A stretch of DNA of 6,931 nt from Clostridiales bacterium (GTDB lineage: Bacteria; Bacillota; Clostridia; Lachnospirales; Lachnospiraceae): contig JAJUHH010000156.1 of assembly GCA_029267975.1 (NCBI GenBank), positions 1 to 6,931 of the forward strand. Reading direction: 5' to 3'. The position numbers and the translations under genes were made by a program. Below, piece by piece: positions 1 to 5,633 of the stretch (position 1 is the stretch's first letter; every line of letters starts with the position of its first letter). Below the pieces are notes generated by a model. The model was not told where the DNA came from. It saw nothing but the letters and a program-made list of their open reading frames with translations, and made no database searches.

Positions 1-86
1 ATCTGCATGGAAAGATCTCTTATCACCGGAAGGGTATCCTTATTATTATTCTTATATTGGATAGAAACATGTTCAATACGAAACAT
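1..86 (-). CDS. ABC transporter ATP-binding protein, N-terminal fragment (cut by window edge)
   Basis: Reading leftward from an ATG at 86-84, the frame stays open to the window edge and gives 28 codons beginning MFRIEHVSIQYKNN and continuing LPVIRDLSMQ. This is the usual first beta-strand pair of an ABC ATPase, the 'i-e-v-s-y ... v-l-d-l-s' pattern that precedes the Walker A loop. Walker A itself would lie about 10-15 residues beyond the edge, so it cannot be checked. A good ribosome binding site (GGGGAG, 4 nt before the ATG) supports the start. The gene begins 33 nt after the stop of the substrate-binding lipoprotein, as expected for the ATPase of the same importer (SsuB/TauB/ThiZ type, by inference). 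A membrane permease gene is expected further left. The family call is fairly sure; the substrate is unknown. Confidence 0.78.
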   Translation of the reverse strand, partial: MFRIEHVSIQYKNNNKDTLPVIRDLSMQ

Positions 87-119
87 TACGCTCCCCTTGC
101 TTTTACACTCAATCTATTC

Positions 120-1196
120 TCACTTCGTATTCACATCATATACTAATTGGTCATAGGTAAGGTCCGCACTGCAAAGTCCTCTTGCACTGGCCCAGGCAAT
201 GGCATCCTCTACATCCTCCCTGGGAGGAAGGGTGCTTGTTCTGAAGGCTTTCACTTCAATCTTCCCCTTCATTTCTTCTGGATATCCGACTGCTTTGATT
301 ACCGTCTCCTCATATTCACTCAGATCGGTCTGATTCATATAATCCACTGCTTCATTGTAAGCAAGGTAGAACTTCTTGATTGCAGCTGACTTCTCCTCCA
401 AGGCATCCACGGTGAAGGCAGATACCGCCGGATACAAGCCAATCGCATTGGCACTGCCTAAGAACACAGCACCATCCTTCAGAGCGATGGTTGCAAAGGG
501 TTCAGGCATGAGACCAAGATCAATCTTATCATTTCGAAGCAGCTCCAGCCTGTCAGGGATGCGGGGAACAATCTCTTTCACCACATCGTCACTGGCAAGG
601 CCATTATTCTGAAGAATCTGATCCATGGTATAATCAATTAAGGTATTCTCAGAGATTGCAATACTCTTCCCCTTGATCTGGCTGATATCACTAATTCCGG
701 TATTCTTACCGGCCATCAGGATATAATCGCCGTCCGTAATGCCTGTAATCCTTACATCTAAGTTGGCATTTTGGTACATACAGATACCAATATAATCTGT
801 GATTACACCATCAAGCTCACCCGCCTGCAGGGCAGCATCTCTGTCCTTGGCTGAGGAGAAGGTCTCCAGCTGAAGCTCCAGCTGATATTTATCCGCCAGC
901 CCTTTTTCATTGATCAGTACAAAGGGAATCACATCAGAGGAAGACATCATTCCAATCCGAAGGAGTACTTCATCTTCCGCTTTTGTCGTTGATTCCTGCA
1001 AGCCGGCTTGATCTTGTGCGCTTTCCTTCTTTGCTGAACAGCCGGTCAGGAAAAGGGCTGTAATACAAGCAAGGGCTGTTATTTTAAGCAGGCTTTTCTT
1101 TAAATCATTCTTAACTAAGTACTTCATTAAGTCTATCTTTATTAAATTCATCTTGGTTAAGTTCTTTATTAAATTAGTCTTTACTAATTTTTTCAT
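120..1196 (-). CDS. ABC transporter substrate-binding lipoprotein, NMT1/SsuA-like
   Basis: A secreted, lipid-anchored solute receptor of 358 aa. Its signal peptide has a hydrophobic core (about residues 39-50) ending in a lipobox L-T-G-C with Cys53 as the lipidated residue, then a polar linker (54-76), then a type 2 periplasmic-binding domain (77 to the end). Family-like signatures are the early PFVLINEKGL segment (91-100), the AALQAGELDGVITD segment (121-134) typical of NMT1/SsuA/TauA proteins, LKGK-like QIKGKSIAIS (173-182), and a late DRLELLRNDKIDLGLMPEP segment (215-233). The start at 1196 is chosen because GGAG sits 6 nt upstream. In-frame ATGs at 1214 and 1223 and a TTG at 1229 overlapping the ubiA stop are alternatives. 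The region before the hydrophobic core is oddly long and made of LxK repeats (separate entry). It lies 29 nt after the prenyltransferase gene and just before an ABC ATPase gene. The ligand cannot be read from the sequence. Context suggests an aromatic or quinone precursor, but thiamine-precursor, sulfonate or other ligands remain possible. MqnA/MqnD enzymes share this fold, but the lipobox argues for a transport receptor. Confidence 0.87.
   Translation of the reverse strand: MKKLVKTNLIKNLTKMNLIKIDLMKYLVKNDLKKSLLKITALACITALFLTGCSAKKESAQDQAGLQESTTKAEDEVLLRIGMMSSSDVIPFVLINEKGLADKYQLELQLETFSSAKDRDAALQAGELDGVITDYIGICMYQNANLDVRITGITDGDYILMAGKNTGISDISQIKGKSIAISENTLIDYTMDQILQNNGLASDDVVKEIVPRIPDRLELLRNDKIDLGLMPEPFATIALKDGAVFLGSANAIGLYPAVSAFTVDALEEKSAAIKKFYLAYNEAVDYMNQTDLSEYEETVIKAVGYPEEMKGKIEVKAFRTSTLPPREDVEDAIAWASARGLCSADLTYDQLVYDVNTK
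1083..1187 (-). repeat. LxK tandem repeats in the n-region of the lipoprotein signal peptide
   Basis: Residues 4-38 of the substrate-binding protein contain eight L-x-K triplets (LVK, LIK, LTK, LIK, LMK, LVK, LKK, LLK) spaced 4 or 5 residues apart. At DNA level, two adjacent 27-nt units at 1187-1161 and 1160-1134 match at 20 of 27 positions by my alignment, sharing the stretch AATTTAATAAAGA. Later units are more diverged. The segment is AT-rich compared with the rest of the gene and lies directly before the hydrophobic signal core. It looks like a local tandem duplication that lengthened the positively charged n-region. An internal ATG at 1127 would give an ordinary 30-residue lipoprotein signal, but it has no convincing ribosome binding site. 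Confidence 0.65.
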
Positions 1197-1202
1197 TGTT
1201 CG

Positions 1203-1206
1203 CTCC
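1203..1206 (-). promoter_or_regulatory. Ribosome binding site deciding the lipoprotein start
   Basis: GGAG lies 6 nt before the ATG at 1196, within a purine-rich GGAAGTGGAG stretch. The alternative upstream starts (1214, 1223, TTG 1229) lack an equally well placed site. This favours the shorter 358-residue product. Confidence 0.6.
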
Positions 1207-1225
1207 ACTTCCATATAGTTCATGG

Positions 1226-2110
1226 TCAAAAGATCAGAGCATCCGCTACACCAAATACCAGCAGAACAATACTAACCAGCTGATTGATGCTGTAGGATGC
1301 AATATTTACATTAGTTAAATTCGTAGGAGAGATGATATGGTATTCCGCGATAAATAAAGCGGCGATCAGAAGAAGACCGATATAATAAACAAGTCCCAGT
1401 TCCCCTGACAATAGACCTATTGCAATCAGGCATAGGAGGGTGATCACGTGAAAAGAAGCAGCAATCAGCAGAGCATTCCTTACACCGAATTTGGCTGGTA
1501 TGGAATGCAGACCATTGGCCCGGTCAAATTCATAATCCTGAGCGCCGTAAATAATATCAAAACCGGCTACCCATAAGGTATTGGCTGCCCCCATAAAAAG
1601 CGGAAGGAAGGACAGCTCTCCGGTGACTGCCAGCCAGGCTCCTACCGGTGCACAGGCACAGGTCACTCCCAGTACCAGATGACATAGGAAGGTAAAGCGC
1701 TTGCAATAGGAATATATAATCATAAGAAATAAAGCAAGCGGAGACAGGGCAAAGCAAATCCAGTTCAGTTTATATGCCCCAAAGAGCATCAGCAGAAAGC
1801 AAATCCCCGTAAAGATGATCACTTCTGTCTTCTTCACCTCTCCCTTTGGTATCTGGCGGCCGGCTGTTCTTGGATTGCGGGCATCGATCTCTGCATCGAT
1901 CACCCGGTTAATGGCATTGGCACCGGTTCTTGCCCCCATAAAGCAGACAAGGATCCAGATCAGAGTCGAAAGCTTGGGAAGCCCATGGGCAGCCAACAGC
2001 ATGGAGACCAGGGCAAAGCTGAAGGAGAAAATGGTATGGGAGAACATGACCAGCTTCCCATATTCCTTTATCTTATTATAAAGCTTACTTACTATCCTAC
2101 TCAAAGCCAT
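1226..2110 (-). CDS. ubiA: UbiA-family polyprenyltransferase (MqnP-like), membrane
   Basis: Integral membrane enzyme that transfers a polyprenyl chain from its diphosphate onto an aromatic acid. The closest roles are MqnP of futalosine-dependent menaquinone synthesis and 4-hydroxybenzoate prenylation. At 294 aa it has normal family length. Both Mg-diphosphate binding motifs are intact: N68-R-x-x-D72-x-x-x-D76 followed by NPRTAGRQIPKG (79-90), and D185-x-x-Y188-x-x-x-D192-x-x-x-D196 followed by GLHSIPAKFG (200-209). Several hydrophobic segments (about 25-41, 49-60, 97-112, 116-135, 142-162, 168-182, 211-234, 239-257, 274-292) fit the usual nine-helix UbiA bundle. The ATG at 2110 is preferred. 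A GTG at 2128 would add KGGRN, which merely reads through the Shine-Dalgarno sequence. The start overlaps the ubiD end by 14 nt, implying translational coupling. The pairing with a UbiD decarboxylase points to quinone synthesis. The exact aromatic substrate is not determinable. Confidence 0.92.
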   Translation of the reverse strand: MALSRIVSKLYNKIKEYGKLVMFSHTIFSFSFALVSMLLAAHGLPKLSTLIWILVCFMGARTGANAINRVIDAEIDARNPRTAGRQIPKGEVKKTEVIIFTGICFLLMLFGAYKLNWICFALSPLALFLMIIYSYCKRFTFLCHLVLGVTCACAPVGAWLAVTGELSFLPLFMGAANTLWVAGFDIIYGAQDYEFDRANGLHSIPAKFGVRNALLIAASFHVITLLCLIAIGLLSGELGLVYYIGLLLIAALFIAEYHIISPTNLTNVNIASYSINQLVSIVLLVFGVADALIF

Positions 2111-3818
2111 ATTCCTTCCACCTTTCACTTACCTTCTGCTTCATCTGCTCCGTCATGGTGATATCCTTGGGCCATGCCCGGGTCAGTCCTTCTTCGCTCC
2201 ATTTTTTCGTGGCATCCACACCAATCCTGTCGCCATTGATTACTAAATCCCTCCTGGCATCAATGTTATTGAATACCTTCCACATGACTGTAGACAGATC
2301 CCTAGGATCGACATCCCCGTCCACGGCAATGACAAATTTATCTCCGGAGTGCTTCATATACTCTGCTATGGCATCTCTTCCCTGCCAGGGTTTTTCTTTT
2401 GTAATCGATAATATATGATAGCTATTGGTTATCTGAGAAGCATTTGCCCTCTCCTGATCAGGCTTGTCTATATCATAGCCTGTGGCATCAATTCCTAACC
2501 TGCTGCCATAAAGGGCACGGTTGGAGGAATGATCCAGTGCATCTAAGGGGCCTTCCGCGATAAACAAATTCCTGCTGCCCCTGACATTATTTAATACGGC
2601 GTCCCGCACCTTAGCAAGGTCCTGTACATCTACAGTTTCGTCCACAACCACGATCAGCTTGGTATACATCATCTGTCCCATTCCCCAGACAGAGTTCATT
2701 ACCTTATAAGCGCAGCCCGGATAATGGGCCTTGATAGAGAGGATGGCGCAGTTATGGAATACCCCTTCCAGTGGCAGGTTGATATCCACTAATTCAGGTA
2801 TGGTCAGCTTCAGTACCGGCAGAAAGATTCGCTCGGTAACCTTGGCCATATAACAATCCTCCATAGGAGGCTTTCCTACCACCGTTGCCGGATAGATGGC
2901 GTTTTTGCGGTGGGTAATGCAGGTCACATGAAATCTTGGATAGTAGTCCGCCAGGGAGTAATAACCTGTATGGTCTCCAAAGGGTCCCTCCAATACCAGC
3001 TCTTCCTGAGGATCAACATAACCTTCCAGAATAAATTCCGCATTGGCCGGTACATAAATATCATTGGTAATGCATTTTACCAGCTTCACTCTGGACCTGC
3101 GAAGCCATCCTGCAAGCATCATCTCGTCCAACTGCTTGGGCAAGGGAGCAGTTGCTGCATAGGTAATGGCAGGGTCACAGCCCAAGGCCACACTGACCGG
3201 CATTTTCATGCCCCGTTCCTTATAGGTAGCATAGATCTCCGAGCCATCCTTATGCTTATGCCAGTGCATCCCGGTGCTTGTCCTATCAAGGATTTGCAGC
3301 CGATACATGCCTACATTCTGACGCTTTGACTTAAGGTCCTTGGTAAAGACCAGTGGTAGGGTAACAAAACGACCGGCATCCTCCGGCCAGCAGTGGAGCA
3401 CCGGAAGGGTACTTAAGTCCACCTCGTCTTCTATGACCTCCTGACAACTGCCCCGCAGCCGACTCTTTCTCGGGAATACATAAAGGAGACGGAGCAGGCG
3501 GGGAATACTTTTTAGCAGTCCTCGCAGAGAGAGATAATTACCCAGCTCCAGATATTGTTCAATCTCCGCTCCAATGGAGTCCAGATCCTTGGCGCCTAAG
3601 CCCAGGCTCATCCGACGATAGCTTCCCATGGCGTTGATGAGAACCGGGTAGGCAGAATCTTTCACCTTCTCAAATAATAAAGCAGGACCATGAGCCTTGG
3701 AGATTCGATCCGTAATCTCCGTAATCTCAAGTTCTGCCGATACTTCTGCCGTAATTTTTTTCAGTTCGCCCATCTTGTCTAATTCTTTGATAAATGTGTG
3801 TAAATCCTTATATGACAT
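2097..3818 (-). CDS. ubiD: UbiD-family prenylated-FMN decarboxylase (menaquinone-type, MqnL-like)
   Basis: Cytosolic non-oxidative decarboxylase that uses prenylated FMN and Mn/K to remove the ring carboxylate from a (prenylated) aromatic acid. It is the partner step to the adjacent UbiA enzyme. At 573 aa it lies within the range of longer menaquinone-type UbiD proteins. Cofactor and active-site residues known from the UbiD/Fdc family are recognisable: N168 and R173 in NVGMYR, a His cluster at 185-189 (HWHKH), E232 in LDEMMLAG, and E277 plus D282 in EGPFGDHTGYY, matching the catalytic Arg-Glu-Glu/Asp set. The C-terminal VDGDVDPRDL segment (499-508) is also family-typical. The start MSYKDLHTF at 3818 matches family N-termini and has AAGGA 8 nt upstream. 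A TTG at 3887 would be longer but lies upstream of the predicted -10 element. It is the first gene of the operon. A UbiX-type flavin prenyltransferase is needed for activity but is not in this window. Confidence 0.93.
   Translation of the reverse strand: MSYKDLHTFIKELDKMGELKKITAEVSAELEITEITDRISKAHGPALLFEKVKDSAYPVLINAMGSYRRMSLGLGAKDLDSIGAEIEQYLELGNYLSLRGLLKSIPRLLRLLYVFPRKSRLRGSCQEVIEDEVDLSTLPVLHCWPEDAGRFVTLPLVFTKDLKSKRQNVGMYRLQILDRTSTGMHWHKHKDGSEIYATYKERGMKMPVSVALGCDPAITYAATAPLPKQLDEMMLAGWLRRSRVKLVKCITNDIYVPANAEFILEGYVDPQEELVLEGPFGDHTGYYSLADYYPRFHVTCITHRKNAIYPATVVGKPPMEDCYMAKVTERIFLPVLKLTIPELVDINLPLEGVFHNCAILSIKAHYPGCAYKVMNSVWGMGQMMYTKLIVVVDETVDVQDLAKVRDAVLNNVRGSRNLFIAEGPLDALDHSSNRALYGSRLGIDATGYDIDKPDQERANASQITNSYHILSITKEKPWQGRDAIAEYMKHSGDKFVIAVDGDVDPRDLSTVMWKVFNNIDARRDLVINGDRIGVDATKKWSEEGLTRAWPKDITMTEQMKQKVSERWKEYGFE
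2118..2123 (-). promoter_or_regulatory. Ribosome binding site of ubiA, inside the ubiD coding end
   Basis: AGGTGG lies 7 nt before the ATG at 2110, with a second purine run (GGAAGG) 3 nt before it. Both are inside the last codons of the decarboxylase gene, so ribosomes finishing ubiD probably reinitiate here. The longer start at 2128 would place this site inside its own coding region. Confidence 0.6.
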
Positions 3819-3826
3819 GAGACACA

Positions 3827-3831
3827 TCCTT
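3827..3831 (-). promoter_or_regulatory. Ribosome binding site of ubiD
   Basis: AAGGA sits 8 nt before the ATG at 3818. This, together with the promoter position, selects that ATG over the in-frame ATG at 3827 and the TTG at 3887. Confidence 0.65.
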
Positions 3832-3875
3832 AGTTCATTAAAATATGGTATTTCATGATACTTTTCGCCTATCTC

Positions 3876-3904
3876 ATTGTAAAGCAAATGGTTTCAAGTT
3901 TCAA
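3876..3904 (-). promoter_or_regulatory. Sigma-A-type promoter of the ubiD-ubiA-ABC operon
   Basis: On the minus strand TTGAAA (3904-3899) and TACAAT (3881-3876) are separated by exactly 17 bp, each one mismatch from consensus. Transcription would start near 3869, leaving a leader of about 50 nt before the ubiD ATG. The heptamer TTGAAAC occurs twice in tandem (3904-3898 and 3897-3891), so a duplicated motif covers the -35 and early spacer. No other promoter of comparable quality is seen before the downstream genes. Confidence 0.72.
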
Positions 3905-3930
3905 TAGCTAAAAAATTAACATAGTTCTTC

Positions 3931-3967
3931 GGCCAGTTAATGTTCACATCCATTATTCTAGCTGGCC
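3931..3967. repeat. Nested inverted repeat in the divergent promoter region
   Basis: GGCCAG (3931-3936) pairs with CTGGCC (3962-3967), and inside it TAATG (3938-3942) pairs with CATTA (3951-3955) around an 8-nt loop. No T tract follows, so it is not an intrinsic terminator. It lies upstream of the ubiD -35 and of the transporter -10, a position suiting an operator, but the arms are short and could be chance. Confidence 0.35.
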
Positions 3968-4026
3968 TGTAAACCTTAACCCGGGCCTCTACTTTATGGA
4001 GATTTCGAGCATAAATATTTCCTCAG

Positions 4027-4032
4027 TATAAT
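4027..4032 (+). promoter_or_regulatory. Candidate -10 element for the rightward transporter gene
   Basis: A perfect TATAAT. The hexamer 17 bp upstream (TTCGAG, 4004-4009) is a poor -35, so the promoter may be weak or activator-dependent. Initiation would fall near 4039, giving a leader of about 110 nt if translation starts at 4149, and almost no leader if it starts at 4044. Confidence 0.4.
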
Positions 4033-4039
4033 ACAAATA

Positions 4040-4070
4040 GGAGATGAAAATACACATTTACTTCATCTCC
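4040..4070 (+). repeat. 9-bp perfect inverted repeat at the expected 5' end of the transporter mRNA
   Basis: GGAGATGAA (4040-4048) and TTCATCTCC (4062-4070) are perfect complements around a 13-nt loop. The left arm contains an AGGAG-ATG string, so in RNA the hairpin would bury the ATG at 4044 together with its purine run. No T tract follows, so it is not a terminator. It could be a 5' mRNA-stabilising stem, a translation control element or a DNA operator. Confidence 0.5.
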
Positions 4071-4148
4071 CTGCTGCTATATAATAAACTATCAGTGGGC
4101 GAAAATACCTTACTCCATCTTTTCCAGAAAGGTTATGACTACATAATA

Positions 4149-5546
4149 ATGAAAAAGCCGTTTGAAAAATTATTTGATGAGGCAGGCTTACTGCCGGAAA
4201 TCCGTCGTAGTATCTATCTTATGAATTTTGCGAATGCCTTCGGTACCCTCTGGGGTGTTGTCTCTGCCAGCGGCAGCTCTTCCCTTACCGGATATGCCAA
4301 GTATCTGGGTGCAGGTGATTTTGTCTATGGTCTTCTGACTGCAATTCCTCTGGCAGCTGCCCTGCTTCAGATTCCCTTTGCAGCTCGGGTTAGCCGTACG
4401 CAAAAGCGAAAACGATACATCATGACCTATGGAATGTTCTCCAGGCTGCTCTGGATATTTATAGGTCTGGTTCCCTTTTTTGTCCCCCCTGATCCGGATT
4501 GGCTGAGATTATGGACCGTCATCTTCTTAATCGGTGTTTCTTCTGCCTACAGCTCCTATATCAATGTCAGTTGGATGCCCTGGATGGCGGACCTGGTACC
4601 CATTGAAATACGCGGCCGCTGGCTATCGAAGCGGGACCTGATCACTTCCGTCGCCAGCGTAAGTATGGGCCTTCTGGTTGCTTATATTCTTGATCGATTG
4701 CCAGGTGTCACCGGTTATACCATTGTAATTATTATGGCAGCCATTTTTGGTATGCTTGATATGTTATGCTTCTTCTTTATGGAAGAGGTTTATAAGACCC
4801 CTCCGGTATCCCTAAAAATCATTCCGGTATGCAAGCAGATCATTTCCAATAAACCCTTTTTTAAATTTATGATATTCTGGACTGCCTGGAGTTTTACTGC
4901 CAATATGTGCGGTGCCTATCTAGCCAGATATGCCATTACGGAGATGGGCTTAACCTATATGCAATATACCCTGTGCAGCAATGTTACAGCCGCTGCCATT
5001 ACTATTTTATGCGTAACCTACTGGGGAAAGCTCTTGGATCACTTTGGAAGTAAACCGGTATTGTGGTGTGCCTGTGTGGTCGCATCCCTGACACCACTTT
5101 TTTACCTCCTCTCCACTCCAGGCAATATATGGCCCACTCTGCTTCACAATCTGCTGGGTGCAGCCTTCTGGTGTGGCGCTAACCTGGCGGCTACCGGACT
5201 GCAGCTGTCAGCCTCCCCGGATGATCAGCGTCCTTCCTATGTAGCCTTCTTCTCCTGCTTTACCTCTCTGATTGGTTCCTTCCTCGGAATCCTCTTTGGG
5301 GGCATGATATTAGAGGAAATCAATAAGAGTGTCACCCTGAGCGCTGTCATCACAGACCGTTATAAGTTCATGATTGCAGTATCAGTACTGCTGCGAATCT
5401 GTGCGGTATTTATTATTATACCAAGGCTTGACAATAACCGTGACTACACCCTGGGTGGAATGTTTGCGGAGTTAAAGCTTCGCCTGGTGGCATATATGAA
5501 GTACCTGAATTATAATCGTAACCGCAAGAGAAGCCGAAGCGAATAA
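4149..5546 (+). CDS. Major facilitator superfamily transporter
   Basis: A polytopic membrane protein of 465 aa with about 12 hydrophobic segments (for example about 23-40, 57-78, 92-112, 119-139, 165-181, 189-211, 237-259, 270-290, 302-321, 328-350, 364-388, 405-425) split by a cytoplasmic loop near 212-236. This is the six-plus-six plan of MFS permeases. A motif-A-like loop is seen in the C-half (GKLLDHFGSKPVL, 293-305). The N-half counterpart (ARVSRTQKRKRY, 79-90) is degenerate. DLVPIEIRGRWLSKR (148-162) resembles the P-x-x-x-RG-x motif of related MFS groups. The Arg/Lys-rich tail (456-463) fits a cytoplasmic C-terminus. The ATG at 4149 (MKKPFEKLFDE) looks like the family start but its purine run (AGAAAGG) is 16 nt away. 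The in-frame ATG at 4044 would add 35 residues and has AGGAG directly abutting it. The substrate is unknown. It is divergent from the quinone operon and may or may not be linked to it. Confidence 0.88.
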   Translation: MKKPFEKLFDEAGLLPEIRRSIYLMNFANAFGTLWGVVSASGSSSLTGYAKYLGAGDFVYGLLTAIPLAAALLQIPFAARVSRTQKRKRYIMTYGMFSRLLWIFIGLVPFFVPPDPDWLRLWTVIFLIGVSSAYSSYINVSWMPWMADLVPIEIRGRWLSKRDLITSVASVSMGLLVAYILDRLPGVTGYTIVIIMAAIFGMLDMLCFFFMEEVYKTPPVSLKIIPVCKQIISNKPFFKFMIFWTAWSFTANMCGAYLARYAITEMGLTYMQYTLCSNVTAAAITILCVTYWGKLLDHFGSKPVLWCACVVASLTPLFYLLSTPGNIWPTLLHNLLGAAFWCGANLAATGLQLSASPDDQRPSYVAFFSCFTSLIGSFLGILFGGMILEEINKSVTLSAVITDRYKFMIAVSVLLRICAVFIIIPRLDNNRDYTLGGMFAELKLRLVAYMKYLNYNRNRKRSRSE

Positions 5547-5585
5547 TTTTAATGTTTTAATTTGTAGATGATTATGAATGAATAT

Positions 5586-5626
5586 AAAAAGTTCCAGACC
5601 GTGTATATCTTGCCTGGAACTTTTTT
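5586..5626. terminator. Bidirectional intrinsic terminator
   Basis: AAAAAGTTCCAG (5586-5597) is perfectly complementary to CTGGAACTTTTT (5614-5625), giving a 12-bp stem with a 16-nt loop. A T run (5621-5626) follows on the plus strand, and the A run (5586-5590) gives a U tract on the minus-strand transcript. It lies between the stops of two convergent genes (5546 and 5634) and should serve both. Confidence 0.92.
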
Positions 5627-5633
5627 CAGACCT

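Larger units (their letters stand above)
3819..4148. other. Divergent intergenic regulatory region
   Basis: About 330 bases between the leftward ubiD operon and the rightward transporter. It holds the ubiD promoter and leader, an inverted repeat at 3931-3967, a -10 hexamer at 4027-4032, and a 9-bp inverted repeat at 4040-4070. The last third (4044-4148) is open in the transporter frame and could be an N-terminal extension. I recognise no riboswitch, T-box or small RNA here. Confidence 0.55.

Noticed and set aside
120..1196. MqnA/MqnD-type menaquinone enzyme rather than a transport receptor
   Set aside because: Same overall fold and tempting context, but the lipobox Cys, linker and adjacent ABC ATPase gene indicate a substrate-binding lipoprotein.
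1815..2081. Plus-strand open frame opposite the prenyltransferase gene
   Set aside because: Antisense to conserved UbiA motif regions; composition and residues follow the complementary gene.
2111..2128. GTG start of the prenyltransferase at 2128
   Set aside because: The extra residues KGGRN only translate the Shine-Dalgarno sequence of the ATG at 2110.
2910..3329. Plus-strand open frame of 139 codons opposite ubiD
   Set aside because: It lies wholly within the antisense of a clear UbiD gene, has no recognisable domain and no ribosome binding site; it is a shadow frame.
3819..3887. N-terminal extension of UbiD from a TTG start at 3887
   Set aside because: The promoter -10 lies inside it, there is no family similarity in the extra residues, and the ATG at 3818 has a good ribosome binding site.
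3931..3967. Intrinsic terminator
   Set aside because: Short interrupted stem and no T tract on either side; position is upstream of both promoters.
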